Below, piece by piece: positions 1 through 9,303 of a DNA stretch of 64,000 bases. Positions within the stretch are counted from its first letter, which is position 1; each line of letters starts with the position of its first letter. Source of the stretch: Galaxea fascicularis. Lineage: Eukaryota; Cnidaria; Anthozoa; Scleractinia; Euphylliidae. Below the pieces are notes generated by a model. It saw only the letters and a list, made by a program, of their open reading frames with translations. It was not told the origin of the DNA and ran no database searches. A program made the position numbers and the translations under genes. The stretch spans positions 23,892,225 through 23,956,224 of the forward strand of contig OX419344.1 in NCBI GenBank assembly GCA_948470475.1, in the 5' to 3' direction.

Positions 1-2036
1 GAAGATCCAGGTTTTGACAATAATTTTCCGGTAAACGTTATCTAAAAAGAGATAAGTGTTCAGGAAAGCTAAAAAAAAAACAACGCTGGTCAATTTTACT
101 CCATAAGTTATTCATTACACTTGAAAATTATAAAATTATTGCCATTCATTTAAATGTGGAAAACAAGTTTAAAATTTACGAACCTTTACAGCAAGGTACG
201 ATTGCCCTCTGTTGAATTGCTGAAGGTTTTTCAAACCTGCAATCGGCCAAAATAGTGGATTGAGAGTGATGCCTGTCTGATCCCATTCAATGAACTTTGT
301 TCAGCTTCAATTGAATCAACGGAACTGTCTACTCACCCATAAGCATAGATGCCTCGAAGTAACGACTCTTTCAAGTTCATGTTATCAAAACTATCGACAA
401 CTTCCTCCCAGTTTGTCTGTTGTAAAAAAAAAAAAAGAACATGCCATGTAACTGAAAAACAAGGTTAACCAATGTGGTTCATTTAGGTGGAATACACGCG
501 AAAGGAAATTTCAGCCTTGTGTTTGAACGAACCTCGATATCCCCCTCAGTGTCCATTCCTGGTGGGCCATTTTTCTCGTCAAGACTCCGTTCGGAGTCAG
601 GTTTTCTATGGAAAAATATCACAGATAAATTCAAACCGGGTACAACGCTTTAAACTTGGAAATGCTCAATAGCCGAAACAAACACGTGGTTCAAGATGGC
701 GGACACGAGAGACATATCCCTCTTGAAGGGACAATTTTCTCTCTCCATAGTAAGTCCCAGACCCATTTTGAAGGCTTAGAATAAGAGTTTCTGTATAGCA
801 CAATCAAAGAACTATATAAAGGAGGCATTTCAGAGGCAAAATGCGGCAAAGAAAGCATTATACCGACCTTGAATCACTATGAGAATCGTAAGACATGTCG
901 CATGAACTAAGCAGCGGGAAAAGGAAGAAAATCTGCCAAGAGCCGGCATATAGGGGGGTCAATAAATTGCTTTTATAGTAACCCCCCATACGTCATCTTA
1001 CTTCCGGAACTTTTTTATTTTATTTTATTTTTCTTTATTTTATTGTTTTGGGAGTAAATTTTGGAACGCCTTCCCTGCAAAATCAGGGCCTGTGATTTCC
1101 TGAAGGATAATGGTTCATTCGGAAATTTTGTTTCATTTAAATTCTTGACAAATTTTATTTAGATAAATTCACGGCCGAAACGAACTCACCCTTCAGAACG
1201 ATTTGGAAGTGCCTATATATACTACACCATCTGTTTCAAATGCTTCAGTCGTATTTGCGCTGGAAGAAAAATTGTATTTTATTTTTAATGTAGCTATATA
1301 AGTATTCGATGAGCACCCTCCAGAAGACATCAACAAGAGTAATACATTCGAATGAGAAACGCCACAGTCGGCGCCAAGTATGTAATACTTGAAAATTTTC
1401 ATACTATATCACACAATCATATTCCCTCTCAAGTAAATTAATTAATCGTGTTTTGCCTATCACAACATTAACACACCATCCCATAGTTAAAAGTTATTAC
1501 AGTGTAATATCATTCGCTATTTGAATTTGATTTCGATTGGTTATTTTCTCCGACGAAATCGCCATTTTTAAGGATTTTCTAACCCAATCAAAAACCGCGC
1601 AACAGCTGATACACGGTGGATAGAATATCAGCGTTTACAGGACCCCTTAGTCTGGTGTCCAGTAAGGAGAGTTGAGACCTTACATGGGATTGTAATTCAC
1701 TTAATTTTAGTTTTTCTGATCACACGCCGGATCAGCGGCACGTAAAAACAATTAAGCAAAGTATTAAATAAAGACCAAATTTGGCTGAGATTAATTCAAT
1801 CCGGATATCAAATGACGTTGATACCGTGACCGGAAGCAGTAGAAGGTGGATACCGGGTACATCACACCCGGCTAACTTTGACCTCATTTGGATCGAATTT
1901 GAACGACTTTGTTTGTATTTTGAAAGTATAAATAAGAGAGACTCCATTGTGTCGCTAGTGTTTAAACAAAGTAGCAACGTCTTGTTTTGGAGAAAGATTA
2001 ACTTATTCGCGACGGCGACAACAGACGGAATCCCAA
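1..2036. other. Intergenic, no gene seen
   Basis: AT-rich flank with no convincing coding exon. It holds an A-run near 424-436 and a T/A-rich low-complexity stretch at 1010-1045. Around 1530-1600 there is a pair of CCAAT-type boxes in opposite orientation, perhaps a degraded relative of the CCAAT-rich transposons found further along. The 3' part presumably contains the promoter of the gene starting at 2037. Confidence 0.5.
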
Positions 2037-4026
2037 ATGAAAACTGGAAATCGAGACATCTTCAGCACCACTTCAAAAGTGATAGGTGAACAGGCAAATT
2101 GGAAACGAAGAGCAAGCAAAGGAAACGAATTAACGAAGAGGATTCTCAGTGTAGGAGGAGTGAAAACTCAAAGGCAATGGCAAGAAACATTAACGACAGT
2201 AGCCAGCAGTTACATGCCAACGGTAAGTTTCTATTTCGTCTAAACTAGCACATCAACTATTTACACTAAAGACTCCTTTCAGGTCTTAACTTTTTTTAAC
2301 CCAGTCACAGAGTAATAGTTGTCGTACAAAGTTAACCGGCGTTCTGTCGTCTATCCTCCAAACAGAGAAGTTTGTTGATTCATTGGTCCCTTCATTATCC
2401 CCTCCCCAGGTTAAACACTTCAGACTATCTTATTTGTCAGACAAGTTGTACACAAAAAACGGTATTCGGGGTTGTAATTTGGCCAAGAACCTTTTTCTCA
2501 TCGAGACGGTCTCGAGATACCCTGCGAGCAGAGGTCCTTAGATCTTCCTAGAACTTTTCTAGGGAGATCGAAGGACCTCTGTTCACAGGGTAGTCTCGAG
2601 AAATTCTGGCTTCAAAAATTATTCATTTCCACGTCAGACGAAATCCACAGTGAAATGGCCTAGTCACGTGGTAGTCAAAAATTATAAATAGATGTGATTA
2701 AAAGGATTCTGGGTAGGGGTTGCAATCCTCCTTGCGCTCAACTTTCTGAATGTCTATTCAAGATTTTGAAACCTTTTGAAGCCTCTTACCAAGATTTGTA
2801 CAATCGACTGAAAAGGGATTCGGCAACTAACAAAGTAATTTATTGCCACTTTCGAGAACGACCCTTGGCCTAATATTAGTTTACAAAAATTTGCGCAAAA
2901 AGTTATGTTATTTTTGCTGGCTGGTATAAAAATAGAGTACGTAGCACGTGGACGTTTCTTTTTTAAAATAATACAAAGCATAACCAACGTTCAGCTGGTT
3001 TAGCAAGAAATTTCTGAGAAAAACTGAGTAAATTTGTACAGAAAAATAAAGTACGAAGGAACTATATTTTGTTGAGAAATTTAAGGTTTTAAGCTATGAC
3101 TCCTACACCACTGCCTAGTTTTTTTCCGCGCTGTCTTAGTCCAAGCAAGTGACCGTGAGTTCACCAAAATGGATGTACGGGTCGAGAAATGAAGTCATAG
3201 TATGACACAACGGATTTAATATTTTAGGAAAATAGGAAATCGAGGCGTTACATTACTGAAACAAGTCTTTTAATTTCAAAAGGGAGAGGAAAAAGTTGCC
3301 ATTCGTGCTACATTAAGGAACATAGAGGAAGGACTACAAAAGATCAAGGACACGCCCCTCTGCAGCTTTGAAGCAAAACTAATGTTTAAGAATTATTCAA
3401 TCGCTGTCAAAAAGATGTGTGAAGGCAAGGAACTGGTGAGATTCTCCTTCACATTAGACACTGAAAGAGGAAAAATTAAGATGAAAGTCCACAAAAGTCG
3501 AATTGTCGGTGCAATTTGTGCGTTCGTGCCTCCGCAAGTGAAGACAGGGACAAAGTTCATACTAACTGCTATGGAGCATATTTCTATAGGGAAACAGGCA
3601 AATATGATCAAGGTATTCACTACTATCCTCGAAGTACTGACAAGTACTGAGATGAAGACCGGATATGACGACATGCAAGAGAATGACGTCATGTATGACG
3701 AAATTTCGCTTGATGAAGCAGTCAAGTTGACCCCGACTCATAAATGCAAAGAGCTTTTCTCTGCTCTCTCCGCGTTGGATCTTAAAATCAGATTCAGTTC
3801 GAAGAATATTGGCGTGGAGATCAGGAGAAGGGAATTTTTGGCTGGTATAACGAGGAAGACAGTAGTCCTAGACGCGGATAAAGGCCTGCAATTTGAAGAG
3901 CCCCATCCTATTTTTAAACGAGCTGAAGTTCAGTCAGCAGTGTTAGCTCTTGAAGTTTGGGTCCAAGCCTCTTGCAAAGATTTCAGTATTGAAAGACTTT
4001 TTCCTGAAGTCATGAAATACTGTTAG
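2037..4026 (+). CDS. Uncharacterised two-exon protein, about 309 residues
   Basis: I do not recognise the family. Exon 1 (2037-2222) begins at an ATG and ends at a strong donor (gtaagt) in phase 0. Exon 2 (3283-4026) follows an AG acceptor in the same phase and closes with TAG. The first 62 residues are basic and Ser/Thr-rich; no signal peptide or membrane segment is seen. The main part (residues 63-309) has two similar stretches, each starting with a KEL motif and running into a short alternating basic/hydrophobic strand, near residues 110-150 and 210-250, so it may be internally duplicated. The phrase around the Met-Cys-Glu-Gly-Lys-Glu-Leu stretch resembles the second domain of the gene at 13605-16509, so the two could be distant paralogues (inference). 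A possible poly(A) signal lies at 4875-4880. The start is uncertain because an upstream 5' exon cannot be excluded. Confidence 0.6.
2511..2600. repeat. Foldback palindrome in intron
   Basis: Two arms of about 40 bases (2511-2550 and 2560-2600) are inverted copies with few mismatches, separated by roughly ten bases. The arms share CGAG, ACCCTG and GAGGTCCTT blocks. It lies in the intron of the gene at 2037-4026. The structure fits a tiny non-autonomous foldback transposon. Confidence 0.7.
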
Positions 4027-4191
4027 AAACTTTCCGAGGAAAACACTAAAAAGCATAAAGGGAGTAATGTGCATGTTATTTAAAAGCGCAAACGAATTGC
4101 ATGGGTTTCTTGGGCCGAGGTTTCCCTTTCAGATCCAAAATTAGAAGTGTGAATTTCCTCATACCAATCATAGTGTCAGAGATAAAGGGGG

Positions 4192-4227
<36 letters not shown>

Positions 4228-4330
4228 GGAGTTGTGTCAGAAAGAGAATGACAATCGTGCAGACCTTATCAATTATTCCTCAAGGAACGGATTCCAGAGG
4301 CACGACCGTAGATAAGTCCGTATACGTATA

Positions 4331-4600
4331 GAGTAGTTTTCAACTGAGTGTCGAAAAAACAAAGCCAAGGCCATTACTTAGACCAAACACAAGAGATGAA
4401 AACAGCTTACTGAACCAATCAAAAACTGAAGTAACTACACGCAGCCGGCGCCAAGCGCGGGAAAATGCGCGTGTGCAACTTGCGATTGGTTTTGGTTTCG
4501 CTTCTCATTGGCTGAGAAAGAGCCGCGAGTTTTGTCAACCAATCACAGAGCAAAGTAAGCAAACGCGAATCTGCTTTCGACACTTTAATGAAAACTGATC
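4331..4600. mobile_element. CCAAT-rich MITE (family A), copy 1
   Basis: A short inverted-repeat transposon. The left end reads TTTTCAACTGAGTGTCG and the right end is its imperfect inverse (CGACACTTTAATGAAAAC). The interior contains four CCAAT/ATTGG boxes (near 4412, 4479, 4505 and 4538) and a GCGCCAAGCGCGGGAAAA stretch that resembles an E2F site. Related copies sit at 32023-32276 and 35648-35917, with fragments near 6050-6466 and 32468-32590. Confidence 0.75.
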
Positions 4601-4605
4601 TAGAA

Positions 4606-5150
4606 GTTTAGCCAAAGTTATAAATTAGTCAGTTATAGGCAGGCAAAGCAGAGAACTTATTTAAGTCTGTGGGTATGTAAGTCTTATGTATAAAACATAC
4701 GTTTAACCAATTTCATGTCTTTTTTGCCAAGTAGGGTTCAAATTACTTACATGTATAACTTGTACATTTTTTCCAGTCTAGTTTCATTGAGAAATTATGT
4801 AATTTACGTTGTATTTAGCAGTTGGTGATTGTAAAACGATTCAAAAGGATCCGTTTTTCAAACAGTTGTATGCAAATAAAACTGGAAATGAAGATTTATG
4901 CTTAACCTTAGCAGTCATTGCCCGAGTCTGTGAGACTGCTCCTTTAACGGCTTGTCAGTACAAATAAGTGGTATGCGTTGGCTTTGGTTCCTTGGGTTTA
5001 GGGAGGAGGGGTAGGGAGGGGGGAGGAGGGAAGAAGTGAACCTGGAGTCCGTAAGAAGGTTGTACCACCTTCTCTCATTCCCAGGACTTTCTCGTCACCA
5101 CGTCACGCAAGAAGTCTCATCGCGCAAGGAACCTTCATGAGTTTGCGGCG
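4606..5150. other. Intergenic, low-complexity
   Basis: No coding signal. It contains a purine-rich G/A run (about 4998-5035) and a possible poly(A) signal (4875-4880) for the upstream gene. From about 5040 the sequence runs into the repeat unit that carries the minisatellite beginning near 5160. Confidence 0.45.
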
Positions 5151-5159
5151 AGTGGGATA

Positions 5160-5545
5160 GTACGTGGTGTAAGCCTGCACAAAACATTGTTACCTTGTGT
5201 AACCTTGTTACTTACGTTACCTTTTTACCTGTGTAGCCTTGTTACCGAACAGTCCTTCTCAGGACTTCACTCACCCGGACGATCGTACTCCACTTAATTA
5301 TGATATGACTCCTGGGTTCAAACCATTTACGATTTTCTTGTTACGTTTGTTAGCTTGTTACTTGTGTAACCTTGTTACCTCTGTTACCTTGTTACTTCTG
5401 TTACTTTGTTACTCCTGTTTACCTTGTTACCTTGTTACCCCTGTTTACCTTGTTACTTGTGACACCTTGTTACCTCTGTTACCTTGTTACCCGTTTCCTT
5501 GTTAGCCCAGTTACCTTGTTACGTCTGTTACCTTTGTGTAAAAAA
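5160..5545. repeat. TTACCTTGTTAC minisatellite array
   Basis: Many degenerate copies of a 12-17 base unit built on TTACCTTGTTAC with CTG or TGTG spacers. The array is preceded by a non-repeated flank containing AGCCTGCACAAAAC (about 5172). The same flank and array recur inverted at about 6770-6900. The long open frames through this array are low-complexity Leu/Thr/Tyr/Cys-rich translations and are not genes. Confidence 0.85.
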
Positions 5546-6049
5546 ATTCATTTGACTTCCTATCTGTGGCTAAACGCCTGCATCCCATGTTCTTTCTACG
5601 GTTTTTGCGTTTGTCTTTTTTTATAGAAGATTGCTTATAATACAGTGGGTGTTGCCTGTTAATGACCCAGAAAACTCATTGTTCTAACTTTCAACTCACG
5701 CAAAATGGGGTTGGAAGGCCTACACGACTCCTGTTCGAATGTTTGCCGCTTCTATCTCGATTCTATTGACCGATTTAGTTTCTTGTTTGTTTTCGGCGGG
5801 GCAACACGATGGTTTAGAGGATTGCATATGATGATGATTGAAACAGCCATGTGCTTAACTGTCGCATGCTATGTATTTTGATACCAAAGGTTATTTCTGG
5901 GTTTAAATTCTACATTTATCGCCTGTTTGCTTTGACCCTTGTTGTTTCTGTTTAGCGACTGTGGTCCTTTATATGCCCTCTGAAGCATTTTTTTTAGCTT
6001 TGGTTTGGCTCGTTTCAGTGCGTTCGGTGACAGTACAGTGTTTGTATTA

Positions 6050-6466
6050 CCGGTCCCGGCTATTACTGTGAACAATCAAAACATACACAAATTACCCAAT
6101 ACACCAATCAGAATTCGAGGAAAATATACATGTTGCTAACGCCAAGAGCGCAAAAACTGTGATAGGCTGAAAAGTGATGCCAGTCTCTCATACCAATCAC
6201 AAAGCGCAGTAAAGCAAAACAAACGCAAATAGACATTATTCAGTTGTATGTTTTGTTTCCCTAATTTAAATCGTGCGACGGTACTCAAGGGAGTATACGA
6301 TATTTTCTTTCCAAATAAGACATACTCATGCTCGCGTACATCCTATATTTCCAACAATACAAAGCTTAAATCTCCTGAGAGCATCACATTATCTACATTA
6401 GGGTAACAAAAGATACAAGCGAATAAGATCTGCATTACTTTCGACACTCAATTGAAAATCGCTCTC
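6050..6466. mobile_element. Degraded family A MITE fragments
   Basis: The right end (about 6438-6455) matches the family A terminus, reading CGACACTCAATTGAAAA. Upstream, 6085-6240 keeps several CCAAT boxes and a GCCAAGAGCGC block in the family order, but the left terminus is not recognisable. It is probably one or two overlapping decayed copies. Confidence 0.5.
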
Positions 6467-6769
6467 TACACTTATGGTATTTATGCTTGTAATTACAATA
6501 ATTAAAGGTGGGTTTAGGTATCCCACCATGCTATAAGTTCAGTTATCCAATAGGATGTTCAAGTTACAAATAAATAGAAACCAACCTTACCGTGTCGTAC
6601 TTGCGATAAGCGCCGAATACAGTGTTTGCATGTGTTATTCTGGCAACAATTGACCAATCACAGCGCGCGTACTAACTGAGAGATATATTGACATGTTTTA
6701 TTGCACCACCAAAGGACATCGAATGAAGGAAGTTGCGTGAAACTCTCCTGAATACTCCTGGAAACAGAG

Positions 6770-6905
6770 GTAGCAAGGTAACGAGGTAACGAGGTAGTAG
6801 AGATAACAAGGGAACAGAGGTGACAAGGTAACAAGGTACATCAGCTCATCGCTCGGGAACGTTTTGTGCAGGCTTGCGTGACGCACTACCCCAAGCGATC
6901 GACTT
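6770..6905. repeat. Inverted copy of the minisatellite-bearing repeat
   Basis: GGTAACAAGG-type units run over 6770-6845. They are followed by GTTTTGTGCAGGCT and a gtgacgcactacc flank. On the minus strand this reads in the same order as the flank and array at 5150-5250, so the two form a large inverted pair about 1.6 kb apart. Confidence 0.7.
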
Positions 6906-6909
6906 CCGG

Positions 6910-7588
6910 CGTTTCGTTTTCTACGAAATCGAGTGTCAATAGCCAAATAAAGCCACGCTCTATCGGCTTGAATGCTTTATTCGTAACAATCCACTGGTAG
7001 GTCCAAAGACATGAGTGTCAGGAACAACATTTGGTGCTGCTGCAAACCAGCTGTAAGTAAAGCCCGGTCCCTACTTGCGACGCAAGCAAACACAAGCATA
7101 GGACGCTTATGCTTATGCTCATACCAACCATGTCCTTACTGGCCTTAGTGCCCAATGAGTGGCTTTCAGCTTACCTAGACACATTAGTTTTTGTTCTGCT
7201 CGCTTATCATCCTGTTAATTTTTCAGTACAAATCGTCTTGAGTTACTGACAGTGCCTCCGTAGATATCAGCTCAATCAATTTATCTTGCAAAAAGTTGGT
7301 GAAATGCGCGATCTTACGTTCGTCAAGTTCGGCACGTAGACTAAAATCGAGGGTCACTTGTCTGATATCAGATTACGTTTATATCACTAAATTGTTTAAA
7401 CTGTTCAGTAAGTCTTCGGAAGCTGTAGTGCCAAGACTGTGCGAGAACAAAAGACCCCGTACACAGTCATAGCAGAGTTTGGGGATGACAGCGTCGATCG
7501 GTAACCAATAAAATTTCTTATGCGACTCCAGTTATTTAGACCTAGTCATAATCAGTGCTTCCTTGTTCGTAATAACGGTTTCGCTTCA
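6910..7588. other. Intergenic, no gene seen
   Basis: No coding exon recognised. Around 7070-7130 lies a piece built from CTTGCGACGCAAGCAAACAC followed by short ACGCTTATGCTTATG repeats, which looks like the end of another short transposon. The 3' end borders the mobile unit starting at 7596. Confidence 0.4.
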
Positions 7589-7771
7589 CTAGTAGAGGGT
7601 GCTAATAGGGTTAACAGTTAACTGACAATTGGCCCAAAAAATAGTAGTTAACTGATATTTGGCCCAAAAATTGGTAGTTGACTGATAAATGAAAAGTTAA
7701 CAGTTAAGTGACATTCTATTATTACACTGAATACGATTGTTATTCAGTGTTATTCAGCGATTGTTATTCAG

Positions 7772-8067
7772 ATTGGCCCGATTTATACTAGAGACGGATC
7801 ATCCGTCTGGGACGAACTTGGGCAAAGAACGATAGTTCGTCTGATAATTCGTCTGCGTATAAATACGGGCAAACAGACGGATTATCCGTCCAGACGAACT
7901 ATCTGGATAATTCGTCGATGAACACGAATTATCCAAATAGTTCGTCTGGACGGATAATCCGTCTGTTTGCCCGTATTTATACGCAGACGAATTATCAGAC
8001 GAACTATCGTTCTTTGCCCAAGTTCGTCCCAGACGGATGATCTGTCTCTAGTATAAATCGGGCCATT
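7772..8067. mobile_element. Near-perfect foldback transposon (about 290 bp)
   Basis: The two halves, 7775-7908 and about 7925-8064, are nearly exact inverted copies ending GGCCCGATTTATAC and GTATAAATCGGGCC. Each arm is built from alternating ATTATCCGTC, CGTCTG and AGTTCGTC blocks. ATT flanks both ends as a possible 3-bp duplication. Tattcagtgtt repeats lie on both sides. A 3-bp duplication would suit a Harbinger-type MITE, but this is only a suggestion. Confidence 0.8.
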
Positions 8068-8164
8068 GGTATTCAGTGTTATTCAGTGATTGAAAAACTG
8101 TATTGTTGTTGAAAATAAAAGTAACAAAGTTTTTTTTCCCAGCCGCGAAGCTATTTCGTGACAT

Positions 8165-8230
8165 TTACCTGTCCCGCTGCGTGACCCAGTGAATTAGGCG
8201 AATTACCTGTCCCGCTGCGTGACCTAGTGA
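8165..8230. repeat. Short tandem duplication (28 bp, 38-bp period)
   Basis: Two copies of a unit starting TTACCTGTCCCGCTGCGTGA are present at 8165 and 8203, differing at one base, just upstream of the open frame ending at 8617. Confidence 0.8.
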
Positions 8231-8371
8231 CATCGTACCAGGCACAAGGGAGCGTTAACGTTGATCTCCGCGATCGCGTCGAGTGGCGAGGTCAAAGTTA
8301 TTCTGAGTTTTTATCGAGATTATGACCAAGGATCGGCATTCGAACGACACAGAGGTGGCGCACCATTTAAC

Positions 8372-8617
8372 ATGGATAAGCACAATACAATGGAGAAGGC
8401 TTGCAGACATTTAATCGACTTAATTGGAATTAAAGAGCAAGTGGAAAAGTTCGGACTCGGCGCGTTTGATTTAAAGCTGTTCAGAGTAGAAAAGATCGAA
8501 GGCAAGGCTGAAAATGTTGTAATTGTAACAAAGGTTCAGCTGGAAATGGAGCTGCCCTTTTTGCTGGGAAGTGCAACAAGTGAGCTAAATGGTATTTTGT
8601 TTCGTCCTTTTGTCTAG
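8372..8617 (+). CDS. Weak open frame, 81 residues from first ATG
   Basis: A frame is open from about 8261 to a TAG at 8615-8617. The first in-frame ATG is at 8372, so the reading before it has no start. The peptide is mixed hydrophobic/charged without low complexity and includes a Cys-Arg-His-Leu-Ile-Asp stretch and a Lys-Val-Gln-Leu-Glu-Met-Glu-Leu strand. I do not recognise it. It lies inside a mobile unit between two different short tandem duplications, so it may be a remnant of a captured or element-encoded gene. Confidence 0.25.
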   Translation: MDKHNTMEKACRHLIDLIGIKEQVEKFGLGAFDLKLFRVEKIEGKAENVVIVTKVQLEMELPFLLGSATSELNGILFRPFV

Positions 8618-8619
8618 AA

Positions 8620-8693
8620 TCTTTTCAAGCAAGCGAGCGCGGGTTGACCACACGAGTCTTTTCGAGCAAGCGAGCGCGGGTTGACCACACGAG
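8620..8693. repeat. 37-bp tandem duplication
   Basis: Two adjacent copies of a 37-base unit containing AAGCGAGCGCGGGTTGACCA differ at one position (TTTTCAAG versus TTTTCGAG). They directly follow the stop of the 8372-8617 frame. Confidence 0.85.
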
Positions 8694-9185
8694 CACTTTT
8701 AGATTAAATGAGTAAGATTTCTGATTACAGTTAAAACTGTATTTAACAGGACACAAGCATCAATAGGTTTGGATTTCTCCCTTCTCATATTCTCTGTGTA
8801 CGAACCTGTATCAAGTGGACATTTCAATGATTCAAATGATTTTTATCACGCTGTATGAAGCCATGGAGTGTTTGTATGATAATCTAAGCAGGAACGGACC
8901 ATTAGAAATAACCGGAGGGAGGGGTGGTAACTTGACTGCAGGAATTTTTTTCTTCCGTTGCATGAATTTTTAAGGCATAACCGTTTGTATGATTTATTTA
9001 GATAAGTTTATCTTGCAGGAACATTTCTGGAGACCCCTCCTAGGTGAGACTATCAAATTTTGTCAGAAGATTCCTTTACCTTGTAACTTATTGTTTTTAA
9101 ATGGACTTTTTCCAAAAGTTAATCGACGTTTGATTCTCATGCAAGACCATACAAACGCCGTAATTTCTCACGTGGTTGCCTACAT

Positions 9186-9248
9186 TACTAGTTTTTCTTC
9201 TTCTTTTTCTTCTTCTTCTTCTTCTTATTATTATTATTAATGATAATG

Positions 9249-9290
<42 letters not shown>

Positions 9291-9292
9291 TT
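9186..9292. repeat. Compound microsatellite
   Basis: Runs of TTC, then TTA, then ATA/AAT triplets, with a short GATAAT transition near 9241-9255. It sits immediately upstream of the truncated retroelement reading frame. Confidence 0.95.
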
Positions 9293-9303
9293 GCCCAGTT
9301 GAG

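Noticed and set aside
5160..5545. CRISPR array
   Set aside because: Units are adjacent and degenerate without unique spacers, and the genome is eukaryotic.
5239..5626. Overlapping leucine/threonine/tyrosine-rich open frames
   Set aside because: They are translations of the TTACCTTGTTAC minisatellite in different frames, with no start context, domain or splice sites.
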